Source: Candidatus Gastranaerophilales bacterium
Lineage (GTDB): Bacteria; Cyanobacteriota; Vampirovibrionia; Gastranaerophilales; Gastranaerophilaceae
DNA length: 64,000 nt
Direction of reading: 5' to 3'
Assembly (NCBI GenBank): GCA_944325575.1
Contig: CALVAR010000006.1
Span: 1 to 64,000 of the forward strand
The first letter of the stretch is position 1, and every line of letters begins with the position of its first letter. Below the pieces are notes generated by a model. It did no database searches, was not told the origin of the DNA, and saw nothing but the letters and a program-made list of their open reading frames with translations. Shown one piece after another: positions 1-8,716 of this stretch. Made by a program: the position numbers and the translations under genes.

Positions 1-249
1 TATCCTGATTCGTACGTCTCGTGTTTCTCGCCTACGACTCAGGAGAGTCTCGTACGCTCCAAATATTTCGGGCCTTCGGGCTCTTTTTTAATGCAACGAG
101 ACCCGAACTGTAAGATGCTCTCGATGTCGCATCTTACCGAGTTCTACCCGTACGAGTATCCTGATTCGTACGTCTCGTGTTTCTCGCCTACGACTCAGGA
201 GAGTCTCGTACGCTCCAAATATTTCGGGCCTTCAGGCTCTTTTTTAATG
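1..249 (+). repeat. Tandem 156-bp structured repeat with terminator, at least two units
   Basis: Bases 1-93 and 157-249 are the same sequence with one difference (G78 versus A234), so the period is 156 bp; the first unit is cut by the window edge. The full unit (94-249) folds well. An outer stem pairs 96-102 with 172-178 and encloses two hairpins: 105-118 with 129-144, and 149-155 with 166-172. A third hairpin pairs 192-196 with 201-205. The unit ends in a GGGCC/GGCTC stem followed by six Ts. The single difference lies in the terminator loop (TTCG versus TTCA). No credible protein is encoded. It looks like a tandemly duplicated small structured RNA, function unknown. Bases 250-308 hold nothing I recognise. 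Confidence 0.75.
222..245 (+). terminator. Intrinsic terminator at end of repeat unit
   Basis: Stem GGGCC (226-230), loop TTCA, GGCTC (235-239) with one G-U pair, then T6. The same terminator with a UUCG loop ends the previous unit at 70-89. Confidence 0.7.
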
Positions 250-308
250 TTTTTTTGTTTATTTCTATTATTTAACAATACAGAACAAGCTTTGTTGCAT
301 TCTTCTAA

Positions 309-1001
309 CTATGTTTTGTCAGAAAATCTGTATTTTAAAATTTTATTAAAAGTTTTATTAAAACCCAAAATTTCCTTTGGTGTATCATATTCTCTGATTA
401 TTTCTTTTCCGTTTTTGCCGACCAGAAAGCGTTTGGTTTCTTGGTTGTATGAATCGGGTATAACAGCCATATAAGCTGCACCGCCGCGGAATCCTAAAGC
501 CTTTATTGTTCGTTGTTTTGCCTCATCGCGAATAACAAATATTCCTTTATTATCTATTTCAATTTTTAATTTTTCAATATTTAATCTCAAAGTATTTAAT
601 GCTTCTTGTAAAAATTCGATTTGTTTACTCAAATGAATATTGCCGGGGGTGAAAAATTGATGCAGGATTTTAGGCTCTGTTATTACACAATTATTTTTAA
701 TACCAAGTAATTTTTTCAACTTGGACGGAACCTGATCATCAAGTCCGCTCTTAGTAGAAATTTCCGGATAATATTCAAATTTCACTTTGTTTGTATTTAT
801 AAAATCATTTACACGTTTATCGTATTTGTCCTGAGTGACAATTACTATATCACCGTCATTTTTGATATTATAAAAAATTTGTCTTCCTTTTTTCACAATA
901 TCAGGAATCGCTTCTTTGACAGCTTGATTTTGGGTATTGATAATAAAAGTTCCTTTAAAATTTGTATTTATATGTGGTGTGTTATTTTTATTAATTTCCA
1001 T
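309..1001 (-). CDS. Hypothetical protein with N-terminal NFKG motif
   Basis: A 230-residue soluble protein that I do not recognise. It has no signal peptide or membrane segment. The short motif NFKG is at residues 14-17, the same tetrapeptide found near the N-terminus of the unknown protein at 32761. Residues 123-150 form a likely amphipathic or coiled-coil helix (LSKQIEFLQEALNTLRLNIE). A well-placed GGAG about nine bases upstream supports the ATG at 1001. It diverges from the ABC ATPase at 1114. Probably lineage-specific. Confidence 0.7.
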   Translation of the reverse strand: MEINKNNTPHINTNFKGTFIINTQNQAVKEAIPDIVKKGRQIFYNIKNDGDIVIVTQDKYDKRVNDFINTNKVKFEYYPEISTKSGLDDQVPSKLKKLLGIKNNCVITEPKILHQFFTPGNIHLSKQIEFLQEALNTLRLNIEKLKIEIDNKGIFVIRDEAKQRTIKALGFRGGAAYMAVIPDSYNQETKRFLVGKNGKEIIREYDTPKEILGFNKTFNKILKYRFSDKT

Positions 1002-1069
1002 TGTTTGGTTCTCCTATTTACAGGAAACCCGAACAAAAAATTTTTTGCTGCATTAAAACAGAAATATAT

Positions 1070-1083
1070 TGTTAGAATATAAT
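1070..1083 (+). promoter_or_regulatory. Extended -10 promoter of ABC ATPase
   Basis: TG at 1070-1071, one base, then TAGAAT at 1073-1078, overlapping a TATAAT at 1078-1083. No good -35 at normal spacing. The same TTGTTAGAATA string lies before the PBP1A gene. Confidence 0.4.
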
Positions 1084-1113
1084 ATATTTGTTAAAAGATT
1101 TAAGGTATTAAAA

Positions 1114-1917
1114 TTGGACAAGCAAAAGGCAAACAACATAATAATTGATTTTGAAAATATATACGTAAACTACGGTATGACAACCGTCTTAAAGGACATA
1201 AATTTAAAAATCCAAAATAACGAAAACTGGGTCATCCTCGGCGCAAACGGAAGCGGTAAATCAACATTGATGAAACTTTTTTCACATGATATTTACCCAA
1301 ATACAAAATACCCGTTTAAAAAAGAAATATTTGGAAAAGACCGTTGGGATATTTTCGAACTTAAAAAATTTCTCGGTATTATCACAAACGATCTTCATAC
1401 AAAATTTGAAAACACGGCAAAGTCGGAGACTGCTTATGATGTTGTCCTAAGCGGATTTTACAGTTCTCTCGGAGTGTACAGGCATCATAATTTCAGCACG
1501 CAAGAAATCGAAAGTGCACAACAGGCAATGGACTTTTTGGGCATAACAAACATAAAAGACAAAAAAGTCTGTGAAATGAGCACAGGACAGCTCAGACGGT
1601 GTATAATAGGCAGGTCTTTGATTCATAATCCAAAAGCCTTTATCCTTGATGAACCCACAACAGGACTTGATATAAAAGCAAAACGCAATGTTATAAATGT
1701 TATACAAAAGCTTTCAAAAAGAGTACCTGTCATACTTGTAACGCACGATATTAACGAAATTTTTCCCGAAATAACACACGCTGCATTAATGTATAACAAT
1801 ACTGTTTACAAACAGGGAATAAAGGAAGATATACTGACATCTGAAAATCTTTCAGAAATTTTTGAAACTGATATTAACCTGCAAAAAGCCGGAAACAAAT
1901 ATTTTATTGAAAACTAA
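1114..1917 (+). CDS. ABC transporter ATP-binding protein
   Basis: Stand-alone ABC ATPase of 267 residues. Walker A is GANGSGKST (43-51), the signature is MSTGQLRR (from 155), Walker B is FILDEP (176-181) with D-loop TTGLD, and the switch histidine is H211. It would energise import or export with a membrane partner, but no permease gene is adjacent. The overall style resembles YlmA/ModF-type single-domain ATPases; the substrate cannot be told. I choose TTG 1114: AAGG lies eight bases upstream, whereas the longer ATG at 1069 lies at or before the extended -10 promoter at 1070-1083. Confidence 0.85.
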   Translation: MDKQKANNIIIDFENIYVNYGMTTVLKDINLKIQNNENWVILGANGSGKSTLMKLFSHDIYPNTKYPFKKEIFGKDRWDIFELKKFLGIITNDLHTKFENTAKSETAYDVVLSGFYSSLGVYRHHNFSTQEIESAQQAMDFLGITNIKDKKVCEMSTGQLRRCIIGRSLIHNPKAFILDEPTTGLDIKAKRNVINVIQKLSKRVPVILVTHDINEIFPEITHAALMYNNTVYKQGIKEDILTSENLSEIFETDINLQKAGNKYFIEN

Positions 1918-2558
1918 ATTTGATGATAATCAGAATATATATCTATCTCTTCATCAACATCTCTCAGCTTGGTTCTTATTACACAATCCGAATTATTTAT
2001 AGGAATAAGAATAACAATATCAGCCTGAGACAGCGGCGCAAGCGTAAGTTCACTGGTTAAAACACCTATAGTTTTTTTGTATTCTTTTCTTATTCTTTTA
2101 TGAGCAAAGTATTCATCAACTTTTTGCTGTGGATATACTCCTAAAAGTCCTACTCCGGCCACGGTAGCTCCTGCTGTTGCAAGTACATAAATCAGACCTT
2201 TGCGGGCCTTTGCTATATTGCCCGTACCTACATCTTCATTGTAACAATCAACAGCAATTTGCTTTGGAATTGATAATAAATTTTTAAAAGTCTGACCGGA
2301 TTCCAGCATTTTATTAATTGCTTCATCAGCATTTTGATTGGAAGGTATAAAAACATCTACGGGAGAACTTGTTAAATTCGTCACAGTAGTTTGATAAACT
2401 CTGAAATCATTCTTTATATCACTGTTTAAATCTATTTCCGATGCCGTAACATCAACATGCCCCGGTGTACAAACCCAGCCCGAAGTATCAGCGGGAAAAG
2501 CAAATGCAGCCTCACATAAAGTCAATAAAACCAACACTGTAGATAAGATTTTTTTCAT
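1914..2558 (-). CDS. Hypothetical exported membrane-anchored protein
   Basis: A 214-residue protein with a clear signal peptide (residues 1-20, ending AAFA) and one strongly hydrophobic Ala/Gly-rich segment at about 121-141, followed by a basic stretch. This suggests an envelope protein with a large outer domain and a C-terminal domain of about 70 residues. No family recognised. Its 3' end overlaps the convergent ABC ATPase by four bases. There is no Shine-Dalgarno; TATCAT lies seven bases before the ATG, so a leaderless message is possible. Confidence 0.65.
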   Translation of the reverse strand: MKKILSTVLVLLTLCEAAFAFPADTSGWVCTPGHVDVTASEIDLNSDIKNDFRVYQTTVTNLTSSPVDVFIPSNQNADEAINKMLESGQTFKNLLSIPKQIAVDCYNEDVGTGNIAKARKGLIYVLATAGATVAGVGLLGVYPQQKVDEYFAHKRIRKEYKKTIGVLTSELTLAPLSQADIVILIPINNSDCVIRTKLRDVDEEIDIYSDYHQI

Positions 2559-2625
2559 GTAATATATGATACTCTAAAATCAGTATTTTGCCTATACGTA
2601 TTTTTTCAGATATTCAATAAATATC

Positions 2626-3552
2626 TTGCAGCGCTATAATTTTTTATATAAGAAAAAGAAAGGCAGCGATATCATAAATTTTATAATATTAATAACCGCA
2701 TTATTTTTACGTATAACATCCGGATGTGTTGCAAATGTTTATCAAAAAAAGCTTACACAAAACATGTGCAGTCCGCTTTTTGTTAATGCCTCAACTTATA
2801 TAATACTCAGCATTTTCTGCATACCGCTTATATTTTTGCATAATTTTGCAAGTCTAAACAATAATGTGCTTTTTACTGCTGCAGAAGTAGGAATTCTGGG
2901 CGCTTTGGGCAACGGGTTTCTTGTAAAAGCCTTACAAAAAGGCGACTTATCGATTCTTGGACCGATAAATGCTTATAAATCCGTATTCGGGCTTATATTT
3001 GCATTTTTTATGCTAAGGGAAGTTCCGAATATGGCAGGTATAATTGGAATTATACTTATAATATTCGGGAGCTATTTTGTACTTGATACTACAGAAGAAA
3101 AATTTTCCTTTGCCCTTATTGAAAATAAGAGCATTCAATACAGATTTCTTGCTCTTATTTTCTGCTCTGCCGAAGCTGTTTTTATAAAAAAATTAATATC
3201 TGTTACTTCCGTACGTGATGCATTTGTTCTGTGGTGTTTTTCAGGCGCACTGTTTTCAACATTTTTGATGTTTTTTAATAGAACTGATTTGAGCAAAGAA
3301 TTCTTTAAAATAAAAAGCAGAAATATTTTATTTATACTTATAACCGTTGCCTGTATAGGAATTATGCAATACACCACAAACTATGTATTTAATAATATGA
3401 ATGTTGCGTATGCTCTGGCATTGTTTCAGCTTAGTTCTATAGTAAGTATATTTCTGGGGTACAAAATATTTAAAGAAAAAAATATTCTCAAAAAACTTCT
3501 GGGCACTGTTATAATGATTACGGGTGCAGTCCTTATTATATTATTTAAATAA
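2626..3552 (+). CDS. EamA/DMT-family permease
   Basis: A 308-residue integral membrane protein with about ten hydrophobic segments in two repeated halves, typical of the drug/metabolite transporter (EamA) superfamily. The segment ILGPINAYKSVFGLIFAFF matches the conserved end of the first half. Substrate unknown. The start is problematic. The only canonical in-frame start is TTG 2626, with no Shine-Dalgarno, and a TATAAT sits just after it (2635-2640). A good AAAGG (about 2658) precedes only ATC/ATA codons, so a non-canonical start is possible. Confidence 0.8.
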   Translation: MQRYNFLYKKKKGSDIINFIILITALFLRITSGCVANVYQKKLTQNMCSPLFVNASTYIILSIFCIPLIFLHNFASLNNNVLFTAAEVGILGALGNGFLVKALQKGDLSILGPINAYKSVFGLIFAFFMLREVPNMAGIIGIILIIFGSYFVLDTTEEKFSFALIENKSIQYRFLALIFCSAEAVFIKKLISVTSVRDAFVLWCFSGALFSTFLMFFNRTDLSKEFFKIKSRNILFILITVACIGIMQYTTNYVFNNMNVAYALALFQLSSIVSIFLGYKIFKEKNILKKLLGTVIMITGAVLIILFK

Positions 3553-3556
3553 AAGA

Positions 3557-4234
3557 ATGTTTCAAAATATAAAAAACAGCATAGATTTCTTTATAAGAAA
3601 TACAACAAAATTTTCTCGCAAAAATTTTCAGGAAAAAAGTGAAGAAAAACTTTTGCATAACTATCTTGAAAATCTTTATACATACGATGTTTTGGATAAA
3701 TTCATAATAAAAATCCCCTATGATAAAGCAAGAATCCTTGATATAGGATGCAAAAACTGGTTCTATGCAAAAGGTGAATATAATTTTTTCAAAACATTCA
3801 TAAAAAATCCCTTCCTTGACGGAGTGGAGATTGACGCATACAGATTATACTGCAATTTCTATTCACGATTTGAAACGGCAAAATTTTATACAAAAGGACT
3901 AACAAATACAAACTATATAGCAGGCAACCTGCTGGAAATAAAAGAAAATTACAATTTTATAATCTGGATTTTACCTTTTGTTTCTATAGAACCTCACAGA
4001 TACTGGGGCCTGCCTGAAAAGTTTTTTATGCCGGAAAAACTTTTGCAGCACGCATACAAGATTCTTAAGCATAACGGTCAAATGCTTATTATAAATCAGG
4101 GAGAAAAAGAGACGCTTATACAAAAACAAATGCTTGATAAACTCCGGATAAAATACGAAGAAAAAGGGATTGTTAAAAGTGAATTTATGGAGTATAAAAA
4201 CAATAGATACGCTTTTTTAATAAAGAAAGATTAA
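3557..4234 (+). CDS. SAM-dependent methyltransferase-like protein
   Basis: A 225-residue protein with the class I methyltransferase glycine-motif equivalent ILDIGC at about residues 60-65, an acidic residue at the end of the next strand (GVEIDAYRLY) and a late segment ILKHNGQMLII typical of the fold. Substrate unknown. ATG 3557 is chosen over 3524 because the longer form overlaps the permease; 3557 starts four bases after the permease stop, so the two are probably co-transcribed. Confidence 0.7.
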   Translation: MFQNIKNSIDFFIRNTTKFSRKNFQEKSEEKLLHNYLENLYTYDVLDKFIIKIPYDKARILDIGCKNWFYAKGEYNFFKTFIKNPFLDGVEIDAYRLYCNFYSRFETAKFYTKGLTNTNYIAGNLLEIKENYNFIIWILPFVSIEPHRYWGLPEKFFMPEKLLQHAYKILKHNGQMLIINQGEKETLIQKQMLDKLRIKYEEKGIVKSEFMEYKNNRYAFLIKKD

Positions 4235-4271
4235 ATCTGTTTAATTCCCCCAATAAATAGGAGTTTAAAAA

Positions 4272-6017
4272 ATGTCTGACGATTTAAAATTTGAACTAAA
4301 CCTGTCTCATGATGAACTTGTAAAAAGAACATCAAAAGACTGCTTGATCCCCAAAGAAATGCTCAAAGAAGATGCAAAAGAATATGAAGCACTGTCCCAA
4401 GGTGATAAAGAAGCGCTGAAACATCTTGTTAAAGCAGCAAAAGCAATAGATGAAGTTTTTATGAAACAGGACAATCCTTACAATCTTGCATTCAAATCTT
4501 TTCTTGAAGACGAAGTAAATAAAGGTAATGAAGATGCCAAGATGACATTGACTCTGTTCAATGCACAAATCGGCATGAATGCGGTAGACTCAGAGGCAAA
4601 CAAGATTTTTCTTGCAAAAGGATACGGAGAACTACCCGGCAAAGGCTTTTATCCAACAGATCTTACAAAAGAAGAGTTTCATAAAATTCTTATAAAGATG
4701 TTAAATGACGGTCAAATTGAAGAAGTAAAAAATATTCTAAACCAGCGCTCTATGGTTGTAAGAGACGGCGATAAACTAAAAGGAACGGATTATACAGAAT
4801 ATTTTGCAAAAGAATTTGATTATATAGCTGATGAACTCGAAGCCGCTGCAGAAGTTTCAACAAACGAAGATTTTAATAAATACCTGAAATTGCAGGCCAT
4901 TGCACTGTGCGAAAACAATCCGAAAAATGATGCCTATGCCGACAAAAAATGGGCAGAATTGCAAGATACCCCTCTGGAGTTTACAATCTCAAGAGAGCAA
5001 TATGCCGATGAAATGACAGGAACAGTAGTAGAAAATGAAGAACTAAAAACACTTCTTGATAAATATGAAATTGAACCGATATCAAAAGATTCAATAGGTA
5101 TAAGGGTAGGTATTGTAAACAAAGAAGGAACGGAAAAACTTCTGGAAATAAAAAAATACATGCCTGTACTTGCACAGCATATGCCATACAAAGATGAATA
5201 TGAACAAAACATAGGCCATGGCGATGATGAAAAACAAACCATGGTGGATGTCGATATAGTAACACTGCGCGGTGATGAAGGCACATACAGAGGAGGAATT
5301 ACACTCGCTCAGAACCTGCCTAATAATGACAAACCTTCATTAAAAATAGGAGGAGGAAGAAGAAACGTATACCATCGCCAGATACGTATTTCCACAAGTC
5401 CGGAAGCAAAAGAAAAAAGACAAAAAAGGCTTGATGCGACACTGGCAAAAGAATTTCACAAATATTACAATCAAGAGGCAGACCACTGGTTTACTATAGG
5501 ACATGAAAATGTCCACTCACTCGGTCCCAAATCCGGTACGGAAGCATTGGGCAAATACAAAAATATTATTGAAGAAAACAAAGCCGATATGGGCTCTCTT
5601 GCTTTGCTCAATGTGCTTGTAGAATTAGGCATGTACACGGAAGAAGAAAAGAAACAAATCATTGTAACCTATGCAGCAGACAACTTCCTGAAAGCAAAAC
5701 CCAATTTGTCACAGGCTCACAGGGTAAGAACCGTTATGCAGTCGAAGTATTTTCTTGAAAATAAAGCAATATGGCTGAATGATGAAGGAAAGCTTGAAAT
5801 TGACATGGACAAAATGGTTCCTACCGCACAAAAAATGCTTGCAGAGATTATACGAGTACAGCTGTCAAAAGATTTTTCCATCGGAGAAAAATATGTACTG
5901 GACAACTTTGTCTGGACAGATGAAATGGAAATCCTTGCTAAAAAGCTGAAAGAAATAGATAAAGCATTAAACGGAATTTTGAAAACTCCGCTTGCTGACA
6001 AGCTTGCACAAGAATAA
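4272..6017 (+). CDS. Peptidase M49-like (dipeptidyl peptidase III-related) zinc protein
   Basis: A 581-residue protein without a signal peptide, so probably cytoplasmic. Residues 411-418 read HENVHSLG and residues 434-439 read EENKAD. This is the zincin arrangement (HExxH, then E-E-x-K-A-D) seen in the bacterial/plant DPP III-like family that carries an HExxHxxGP motif, so zinc ligands H411, H415 and an E at 434/435 are expected with E412 as catalytic base. Peptidase activity is inferred from motif order only. Preceded by AGGAG in the gap after the methyltransferase. Confidence 0.75.
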   Translation: MSDDLKFELNLSHDELVKRTSKDCLIPKEMLKEDAKEYEALSQGDKEALKHLVKAAKAIDEVFMKQDNPYNLAFKSFLEDEVNKGNEDAKMTLTLFNAQIGMNAVDSEANKIFLAKGYGELPGKGFYPTDLTKEEFHKILIKMLNDGQIEEVKNILNQRSMVVRDGDKLKGTDYTEYFAKEFDYIADELEAAAEVSTNEDFNKYLKLQAIALCENNPKNDAYADKKWAELQDTPLEFTISREQYADEMTGTVVENEELKTLLDKYEIEPISKDSIGIRVGIVNKEGTEKLLEIKKYMPVLAQHMPYKDEYEQNIGHGDDEKQTMVDVDIVTLRGDEGTYRGGITLAQNLPNNDKPSLKIGGGRRNVYHRQIRISTSPEAKEKRQKRLDATLAKEFHKYYNQEADHWFTIGHENVHSLGPKSGTEALGKYKNIIEENKADMGSLALLNVLVELGMYTEEEKKQIIVTYAADNFLKAKPNLSQAHRVRTVMQSKYFLENKAIWLNDEGKLEIDMDKMVPTAQKMLAEIIRVQLSKDFSIGEKYVLDNFVWTDEMEILAKKLKEIDKALNGILKTPLADKLAQE

Positions 6018-6040
6018 ACAATTTAAAAACAGTAAATAAA

Positions 6041-6074
6041 ATTGCCTGATTTAAAAATATCAGGCAATTTTTTT
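6041..6074 (+). terminator. Intrinsic terminator after M49-like gene
   Basis: Perfect stem ATTGCCTGA (6041-6049) with TCAGGCAAT (6060-6068), then a T-run. The A-run-free 5' side favours + strand use. Confidence 0.85.
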
Positions 6075-6121
6075 ATGCAAAATGTTTTTATTTATATATA
6101 GGATATTTTTAAGGGAAGATT

Positions 6122-7030
6122 ATGACCTGGGAAAATTTTAACGACGCAGTTTTAAAATCAATGAGTTCGTCCGGACCAACATTTCCGAACTATATGACGA
6201 TGCCTGCATTCGGACAATTAAGTTCAGGTACGCAGGACTTTGCTCTTCCCGGACTTTTAAGTCAAAACCAGTTTACAAATGAATTACAAGCGGGCAGTTT
6301 TACAGTGGATAATTCGTCATTTATTCCCAATTTAACGCTTGACACTACAATGTTAATGCCTAATATGTCTGATGCATTAGACGGTACAATTGACTCAATG
6401 TTATCAAACTTTACTCAAGAATTAGATGCAAAGTATGCACAGCTTGAAAAAATGATAGAAAGCCTGAATCTCGGAGCCCCCGGCGCTGCACCGTATTCTG
6501 ATGAAGATACATCATATTTCAGCTATGATGCTAAAGCATTAAAAGACAAATGGTCTAAGAAAAAAACGAATCTATCGGACGCTTTTTATAATAAAGTTGT
6601 AGAAGTTGCAAAACGAGTTCAATGCGATCCGAATGATCTTATGGCTTTGATGAACGCGGAATCCGGACTAAACCCGGCAGCAGTAAATCCAAACGGCGGG
6701 GCAACAGGTTTAATACAGTTTATGCCCAAAACAGCACAGGGGCTTGGTACAACAACCGAGAAAATAAAACAAATGAGCGCGGAAGAACAGCTTGTTTATG
6801 TAGAAAAATATTTAAAACAAGCTAAGGCAAATGCCGGTTTCGGTGATAATGACAAAATCGGTGCAGGAACTCTGTATTCGTTGGTATTTTTGCCGGCATA
6901 TGCCAACAAAAATGTTTTGGCCAGCAGGGGTGATATTTATTACAACGAGAATGACTCTCTTGACATAAACGGTGACGGACAGATTACAAAAGATGAACTG
7001 GGACAGCGAGTACAAGACTTTATGGCATAA
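6122..7030 (+). CDS. Lytic transglycosylase (SLT) with C-terminal EF-hand
   Basis: A 302-residue protein. The N-terminal 130 residues are low-complexity Ser/Thr/Leu-rich. Residues 150-270 form a soluble lytic transglycosylase fold: catalytic E180 in NAESGLNP, then GLIQFMP (196-202). Residues 281-292 (DINGDGQITKDE) are a complete calcium-binding EF-hand loop. It should cleave peptidoglycan between MurNAc and GlcNAc. No classical signal peptide is visible, which is odd for such an enzyme; export by another route or a phage-tail-like role is possible. It sits between a terminator and the prenyl synthase gene. Confidence 0.82.
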   Translation: MTWENFNDAVLKSMSSSGPTFPNYMTMPAFGQLSSGTQDFALPGLLSQNQFTNELQAGSFTVDNSSFIPNLTLDTTMLMPNMSDALDGTIDSMLSNFTQELDAKYAQLEKMIESLNLGAPGAAPYSDEDTSYFSYDAKALKDKWSKKKTNLSDAFYNKVVEVAKRVQCDPNDLMALMNAESGLNPAAVNPNGGATGLIQFMPKTAQGLGTTTEKIKQMSAEEQLVYVEKYLKQAKANAGFGDNDKIGAGTLYSLVFLPAYANKNVLASRGDIYYNENDSLDINGDGQITKDELGQRVQDFMA

Positions 7031-7116
7031 TGACCCCCTGTAAGAGAATAGAAACAAGCGGATAGAAATAGACTTTTTTTTAATATATAATCGGACAGAA
7101 ATAAGGATTCATCATT

Positions 7117-8079
7117 TTGTCCGATAATTTTTTTAATGAAAAATATTTAAACATAGTGCAAAAAGTGAAGCCGTATCTTGAAAATCTGGATACGGAAATT
7201 AATAATCATTTTAACCAATATGACAATGATAGAAACGAAATACTCCCGATAATCAAAGAATTTCTTGCAAACAAAGGCAAAAGGATACGCCCTGTTGTCA
7301 TATTTCTTGTATTAAAAGCGCTAAATAGAGATATAAAGCCCGGGCATTATAAAATTGCAATGTCAAACGAGCTTATACACAATGCAACATTAATACACGA
7401 TGATATTATTGACTGCTCATTAATAAGACGGGGTAAAAACACATTAAACTTTAATTATGACAGCAAACTTGCAGTCCTTGCCGGCGACTACCTTCTTGCT
7501 GAAGTATTAGAAATACTCTCGGACATAGAATCTAAAGAGATAAGAAAAATATACTCCAACGCATTGTCTTATTTGATAAACGGAGAATTAAACCAGTATT
7601 TTCACAGATTTAAAATTTTAACGATAGCAGATTACATAGAAAAATCAAAAAACAAAACAGCACGTTTGTTTGAAGCAGGGATTGTAAGTGCTTATTTGTT
7701 TGAATCAAATGATAAGCAAAATCTTGAAAATATACGAGATTTTGCTCTTAACTTTGGTATAGCTTTCCAGATTTACAATGATCTTGAAAATTTAAACAGC
7801 GAAGATAAATTAAATGAAGATATTCAAAACGGCGATTACAGCGCTCCCGTTATTTTTTATGCACAGGAAAAATGTCCACAAAAAACTTGCCGTCTGGATA
7901 ATTCAACTTTAATATTAAAGCAGTTAAAAAAGACTTCTGCTATTGAAAAGACAAAAGAACTTATAAAAATTTATATTACCCGGGCTATTGAAAATCTCTC
8001 TTTTATTGAGGATAATTTATACAAACAAACATTAATTGAATTGTGTCAGTTATACATAACAGAAAAAAATGATGGATAA
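7117..8079 (+). CDS. Trans-isoprenyl diphosphate synthase
   Basis: A 320-residue polyprenyl synthetase. The first Asp-rich motif is DDIID (95-99), with GELNQ at 156-160 and SKNKTA around 177-182, all normal for the family. The second Asp-rich motif is altered: NDLEN (221-225) instead of DDxxD. Chain length cannot be judged. It extends an allylic diphosphate with IPP for quinone or carrier-lipid chains; ispD of the MEP pathway is also in this window. Start TTG 7117 has AAGGA nine bases upstream. Overlaps lepB by 11 bases. Confidence 0.85.
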   Translation: MSDNFFNEKYLNIVQKVKPYLENLDTEINNHFNQYDNDRNEILPIIKEFLANKGKRIRPVVIFLVLKALNRDIKPGHYKIAMSNELIHNATLIHDDIIDCSLIRRGKNTLNFNYDSKLAVLAGDYLLAEVLEILSDIESKEIRKIYSNALSYLINGELNQYFHRFKILTIADYIEKSKNKTARLFEAGIVSAYLFESNDKQNLENIRDFALNFGIAFQIYNDLENLNSEDKLNEDIQNGDYSAPVIFYAQEKCPQKTCRLDNSTLILKQLKKTSAIEKTKELIKIYITRAIENLSFIEDNLYKQTLIELCQLYITEKNDG

Positions 8080-8704
8080 AAAGACAAAAGAAAAAATTAT
8101 CGGAGCAATCAAAGAAACTGTGGAAACAGTTGTGTTTGTGGTTGTTATGGTAGTTATCATAAGATTTTTTATAGGCGAAATAAGATGGATACCGTCAGCA
8201 TCTATGCATCCAACACTTATAGAAGGCGACAGAATTTTTGTTGAAAGATTTTCAAGATTCTATTCAGAGCCAAAACGAGGAGACATAATGGTCTTTTATC
8301 CTCCGGAAGAAGAGATAAAAACAGACCCTTTGTCTGTGATGGCAAGACTGACGGGATTTTTCTGCAAAGATGTTGCATACATAAAAAGAGTCATAGGCGT
8401 GCCCGGTGATAAACTCGAAGTAAAAGAAATGCCTGACGGCAGCTACAGAGTTTATATTAACAACAAACCTTTAAAAGAAAATTACATAATGAGCCCGGAT
8501 GACTATATCCCTTGTACCGGAGAAATGTTCTGCGGTCCTATGAAAATACCCGCAGGCAACTATTTTATGATGGGCGACAACAGAGGCAATTCACAAGATT
8601 CAAGATTCTGGGGATTTTTGCCAAAAGAAAGATTTATAGGAAGAGCAGTATTTCTTTTCTGGCCTCCTACAAGGCTGAATATTTTTACAAGACCTCAATA
8701 CTAA
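8069..8704 (+). CDS. lepB: Signal peptidase I
   Basis: A 211-residue type I signal peptidase that removes leader peptides from exported proteins at the outer face of the inner membrane. One N-terminal transmembrane segment (about 18-36), catalytic Ser45 in SASMHPTL, general base Lys106 in YIKRVIGVPGD, and the box E-like motif MGDNRGNSQDSR near residue 173. Two adjacent ATGs (8069, 8072) are possible starts. Translationally coupled to the prenyl synthase (11-base overlap) and followed 12 bases later by nagZ. Confidence 0.95.
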   Translation: MMDKKTKEKIIGAIKETVETVVFVVVMVVIIRFFIGEIRWIPSASMHPTLIEGDRIFVERFSRFYSEPKRGDIMVFYPPEEEIKTDPLSVMARLTGFFCKDVAYIKRVIGVPGDKLEVKEMPDGSYRVYINNKPLKENYIMSPDDYIPCTGEMFCGPMKIPAGNYFMMGDNRGNSQDSRFWGFLPKERFIGRAVFLFWPPTRLNIFTRPQY

Positions 8705-8716
8705 ATAATACGCTGT

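Noticed and set aside
91-474. 127-residue frame across the left tandem repeat
   Set aside because: It is composed mostly of repeat and terminator sequence, lacks a ribosome site and runs antisense into the 309-1001 gene.
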